A stretch of 64,000 bases of DNA, from contig CM070875.1 of assembly GCA_036365515.1 (NCBI GenBank), positions 9,898,001 through 9,962,000 of the forward strand, written 5' to 3'. Shown here in pieces: positions 59,711-64,000 of the stretch. A model generated the notes under the pieces. That model saw only the letters and a program-made list of their open reading frames with translations. It was not told the DNA's origin and did not search any database. Each line of letters begins with the position of its first letter. Position 1 is the first letter of the stretch. Made by a program: the position numbers and the translations under genes. The stretch comes from Torymus aiolomorphi. Its lineage: Eukaryota > Arthropoda > Insecta > Hymenoptera > Torymidae.

Positions 59711-60903
59711 CAAAACTGCGACTCTACAATAGCCTCAAAATATCGTATGTCGTATATGATATTTTTAATTTTTAAATATAAACATAATACGTATTTTTTA
59801 AATATACTACGTAATTAGGTTAAAAAAAAAGATATGAATTTCAATCAGCTGATGGCATGAGCATACTTTTATACATAGATAAGTATTATATAATAATAAT
59901 TATAACTTGAAAAAAAAATAAAGTAAAGAATAGATACTTTGTAAAAAATTTTTTCATTTGCAGATTATAGAATTTTTCACAGACTTTGAGCTCTGGAACA
60001 GATTTTTATCGAAGGAGCAGCACCAGGAGTAATGCCAGCAACTTCTCATTACATTGACAAAGTCTTCATAGACTACAAGTAATACAATTATTAGATAGAC
60101 TTTTAGAAGATGGAATAGATAGATAAAAACACACTAAAAAATGATGAAGTTCATTGCATATCAATGCATCAAAGAATGACCAAGAATTTTAATAATATAA
60201 ACAATCAAGAAAGAAGATGTAAAAAAAGTGTAAAAAAACCATGGAAATGTTTTTAGTATACAGAAACTAAAAGATTATGTCAAATGGGAAAAGCGAAAAG
60301 GATGTGTTAAAACTGTGACTCTACAATAGCCTCAAAATATCTTATGTTGTATATGATATTTTTAATTTTTAAATATAAACATAATACGTATTTTAAATAT
60401 ACTACGTAATTAGGTTAAAAAAAAAAAAATATGAATTTCAATCAGCTGATGGCATAAGCATACTTTTATACATAGATAAGTATTATATTTATAATATAAC
60501 TTGAAAAAAAATAAAGATAAAGAATAGATACTTTGTAAAAATTTTTTTCATTTGCAGATTATAGAATTTTTTCACAGCCTTTGAGCTCTGAAACAGATTT
60601 TTATCGAAGGAGCAGCACCAGGAGTAATGCCAGTAACTTCTCATTACATTTTGACTAAGTCTTCATAGACTACAAGTAATACAATTATTAGATAGACTTT
60701 TAGAAGATGGAATAGATAGATAAAAACACACTAAAAAATGATGAAGTTCATTGCATATCAATGCATCAAAGAATGACCAAGAATTTTAATAATATAAACA
60801 ATGAACAAAGAAGATGTAAAAAAGTGTTAAAAACAATGGAAATTTTTTTAGTATACAGAAACTAAAAGATTATGTCAAATGAGAAAAGCGAAAAGGATGT
60901 GTT
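59711..60903. repeat. 597-bp tandem duplication
   Basis: 59,711-60,307 and 60,308-60,903 are direct copies. Each holds a strong acceptor-like TTCATTTGCAG (59,952-59,962 and 60,548-60,558) followed by exon-like DNA. That frame is open for 22 codons in copy 1 and frameshifted in copy 2. Confidence 0.85.
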
Positions 60904-61905
60904 ATATTATGAAAATTTCAAAAAATAAAAGTGCTCAGTTATTCTCGTGTTTGATTTTCCCAGGGTGGAAGACGTCAAAAGTTTGATCTATACAAGAATA
61001 TCAAGAAAGCTTTTAGTGATTCTCAGTTCATAAACTGGTTGTATGATATACAAACAATGAAGAAAGAAGATGTAAAAAAAGTGTAAAATAAACAATGGAA
61101 ATTTTTTTAGTATACAGAAACTAAGAGATTATGTCAAATGGGAAAAGCGAAAAGCGAAAAGGATGTGTTATATTGTGAAAATTTCAAAAAATAAAAGTGC
61201 TCAGTTATTCTCGTGTATGATTTTCCCAGGGTGGAAGACGTCAAGAGTTTGATCTATTCAAGAATATCAAGAAAGCTTTTAGTGATTCTCAGTTCATAAA
61301 CTGGTTGTATGATATACAAACAATGAAGAAAGAAGATGTAAAAAAGTGTAAAATAAACAATGGAAATTTTTTAGTATACAGAAACTAAAAGATTATATCA
61401 AATGGGAAAAGCGAAAAGGATGTGTTATATTGTGAAAATTTCAAAAAATAAAAGTGCTCAGTTATTCTCGTGTATGATTTTCCCAGGGTGGAAGACGTCA
61501 AGAGTTTGATCTATTCAAGAATATCAAGAAAGTTTTTAGTGATTCTCAGTTCATAAACTGATTGTATAATATACAAACAATGAAAAAAGAAGATGTAAAA
61601 AAAGTGAAAAATAAACAATGGAAATTTTTTAGTATACAGAAACTAAAAGATTATATCAAATGGGAAAAGCGAAAAGGATGTGTTATATTGTGAAAATTTC
61701 AAAAAATAAAAGTGCTCAGTTATTCTCGTGTATGATTTTCCCAGGGTGGAAGACGTCAAAAGTTTGATCCATACAAGAATATCAAGAAAGTTTTTAGTGA
61801 TTGTCAGTTCATAAACTGGTTGTATAATATACAAACAATGAAGAAAGAAGATATAAGAAAAGTGTAAAATAAACAATGGAAATTTTTTTAGTATACAGAT
61901 TACAG
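60904..61905. repeat. Tandem array of a 257-bp unit, four copies
   Basis: CCCAGGGTGGAAGACGTC recurs at about 60,959, 61,225, 61,482 and 61,739 (spacings 266, 257, 257). In each copy GATTTTCCCAG precedes about 40 codons that include KNIKKAFSDSQFINWLY. The frame is open in copies 1 and 2, has an internal stop in copy 3, and is changed in copy 4. The unit's 3' part is shared with the 597-bp repeat. Confidence 0.85.
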
Positions 61906-62171
61906 ATAGAAGGAAATATCGGCTATGTATGAAATGACTTGTTTTTGTAATATAAAAGCCATGAGGTTTTTCAGTGAAATATATTTGTCGACTTTTATGG
62001 AAGTAAAAGTATATTATAGACTATTTTGACTAATTAAAGAAAACAAAAGAAGTGATTTCAAAATTAATTTATGTGTCATATAAACAGTATATCAGTAGAC
62101 GAATATCTTGAAAGCTCCTATTTTGCAAGGAATAGATTGTGCAATATTATGAATGTAAGGAATAAAGTACC

Positions 62172-63497
62172 AAAAACTTTAATGAGAGCTTAAATATTTT
62201 TTAAAACAATCAACACGTTTTTTAAAAGCTAATTTTTTAAGTACGTTCTAAGAACAATTTGTCTAGTCCTTCTAATTATTCTAGTCTCATCTATTCAATA
62301 AGCACTCTGTACAAATGGTCATAATTTTTTTCATGACTGTACAAATAAATAATACCATTTAAAATAATGATATTAAAAATATACTATAATAAACTCTCGT
62401 AACGTTATCACACTATGTAATTATTATTTTCTCTTCAAAAATTGTGAAATCTATCTAAAAAAGCTTTTTACAAAAGTTTAAACTAAGGCAAGTATTAGTC
62501 TCTCTCTCCCTCCCCCTCTCTCCCTCCTTTTCTCTCTCTCCCTCCCTCTCTTTCTCCCCTGTCTCTCTCGACCTCTCTCTCTTTCCCTCCCCTCTCTCTC
62601 CCTCGCGCCCATAACATCTGCCAAACTGAGTAACAAAAACTTTAATGAGAGCTTAAATATTTTGTTAAAACAATGAACACGTTTTTTAAAGCTAGCTTTT
62701 TTTAAGTACGTTTTAATAACAATTTGTCTAGTCCTTTTAATTCTTCTAGTCTCATCTATTCAATAAGCACTCTCTACAAATGGTAATAATTTTTTCATGA
62801 CTGTACAAATAATCTTAATAACTGAAAACTTTCTTTTCGAAAAAATTAATTACAAAAAAAAAAAACAAGAAGAAAAATGAAAAGTTCATGCAAAACTTAT
62901 ATGCTAACAAAACTAAATTATTTTTACTATTTCTCTAAACCACTGTTAAGTTGCTTTGTAAAAAAATCCCCACCCCTATCTCTCTCGTCTATTTTTACTT
63001 AACAACTATGTATAATAACTCCATGAAAAATGTTGAATATTTTTTAAAACAGCCCTCAAGACATTCTGTACAAGAATAATACAATAACAAACTTTATTTT
63101 GAAATATCTACGGAATCTTCGAAAAATGTTTTCTTTAAAAAGAAAGCATTAATATTTTTCCTCGAAAGTATTTAATTTATAAATTTCTTTAAATTAAAGT
63201 AGAAATAACTTTAATGAGAGCTTAAATATTTTTTTTAAAACAATCAACACGTTTTTTAAAATCTAATTTCTTAAGTACGTTTTAACAATACAATTTTTCT
63301 AGTCCTTTTAATTCTTCTAGTCTAATCTATTCAATAAGCTCTCTATACAAATGATAATAATTTTTTTCATGACTACAAATAATAATTTTTGTTAGTATAA
63401 AACTTTCTACGAAAGTATAAAATAAGGCAAGTATAAACATTTTTCCTTTATAATCTACTCTCCTCCCACTCTTCGCCCGCCCTCTCTCGCCCTCTAC

Positions 63498-63532
<35 letters not shown>

Positions 63533-63765
63533 CCTCTCTCTCAATATCCGTCAAACTCTGTATCAAAAACTTTAATGAGAGCTTAAATATTTTTTTAATA
63601 CAATTAACACGTTTAAAAAAAAATTCTTTTTAAGTACGTTTTAACAACACAATTTTTGTTTAGTCTTTTATTTCTTCCAATCTCATCTATTCAATAAGCA
63701 CTCTCTGCAAATGATAATAATTTTTTCATGACTGTACAAATAATAATATTGTTAATATAAAACTT
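62172..63765. repeat. Four diverged copies of a 170-190 bp unit separated by CT tracts
   Basis: ACTTTAATGAGAGCTTAAAT starts copies near 62,176, 62,637, 63,208 and 63,568, each running to a CATGACT-type motif. CT-rich tracts (62,500-62,605 and 63,475-63,542) lie between some copies. Spacing is irregular. Confidence 0.8.
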
Positions 63766-64000
63766 TCTACGAAAGTATAAAATAAGGCAAGTATAGACGT
63801 TTTTTCTGTATAATATCTATTAAATAATAATATTTATGATTTTGTAAAAGAAATAAAAAAAATACCAGTGAAAAAGTCTTTTACTTCTTTGAGTCATTGT
63901 ATAATGAACAAATTATATGTAAGTAAGTACATTCAAATTGTTCACTGCAAATCAGACAAATGAAAGTTGTGAAATCAATTATCGATAGTCAAGTAATGCA
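63766..64000. other. AT-rich end of window
   Basis: No gene seen. It continues unit-derived sequence for about 60 bp, then unique AT-rich DNA. Confidence 0.5.

Overview
This window looks like one piece of an animal nuclear genome, most likely an insect and plausibly a parasitoid wasp. The background is AT-rich with spliceosomal introns, purine/pyrimidine microsatellites, many short palindromic DNA transposons (MITEs), a decayed Penelope-like retroelement and no operon-like gene packing. The wasp assignment is inference only. It rests on the ADAMTS-type cysteine-rich exons, which resemble modules in parasitoid venom metalloproteases, and on general genome texture.

The one clear multi-exon gene lies at 36,011-39,270 on the minus strand. 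It has a TATA-like box, a signal-peptide exon, six phase-0 exons encoding alternating halves of an ADAMTS-type cysteine-rich module, a short terminal exon with a stop, and a polyadenylation signal. The predicted product is a 289-residue secreted protein of cysteine-rich modules with no protease domain. The repeated exons have diverged more than the introns between them, and one module half has been lost through an intron-intron deletion that kept the frame. This is the best candidate here for an undescribed system.

Region by region. 1-5,100: AT-rich DNA with two GC islands and a foldback element. 5,106-9,115: a transposon cluster holding a TTAA-flanked MITE, an intact 308-codon intronless ORF of unknown (possibly viral) origin, and a 5'-truncated Penelope-like element. 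The Penelope-like element has a YVDD motif, a GIY-YIG endonuclease and a hammerhead-ribozyme-like core, and another TTAA MITE has split its reading frame. 9,300-36,000: gene-poor DNA with regularly spaced GC islands, several MITEs, long GA repeats and a few candidate isolated exons (27,351-27,486; 31,955-31,997). 36,000-39,300: the secreted-module gene. 39,800-49,000: repeats, GC islands and MITEs. 49,111-51,610: a MITE beside a truncated gag-like pseudogene. 51,900-53,520 and 59,300-63,840: dispersed and tandem repeats, including a 257-bp unit that carries an exon-like segment.

Across the window about 25 GC-rich islands share one strand polarity. Each has a C/A-rich left flank and a G/T-rich right flank on the plus strand. 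That is the signature of divergent replication or divergent transcription starts, and it is not explained by any annotated gene. No tRNA, rRNA or CRISPR array was recognised.
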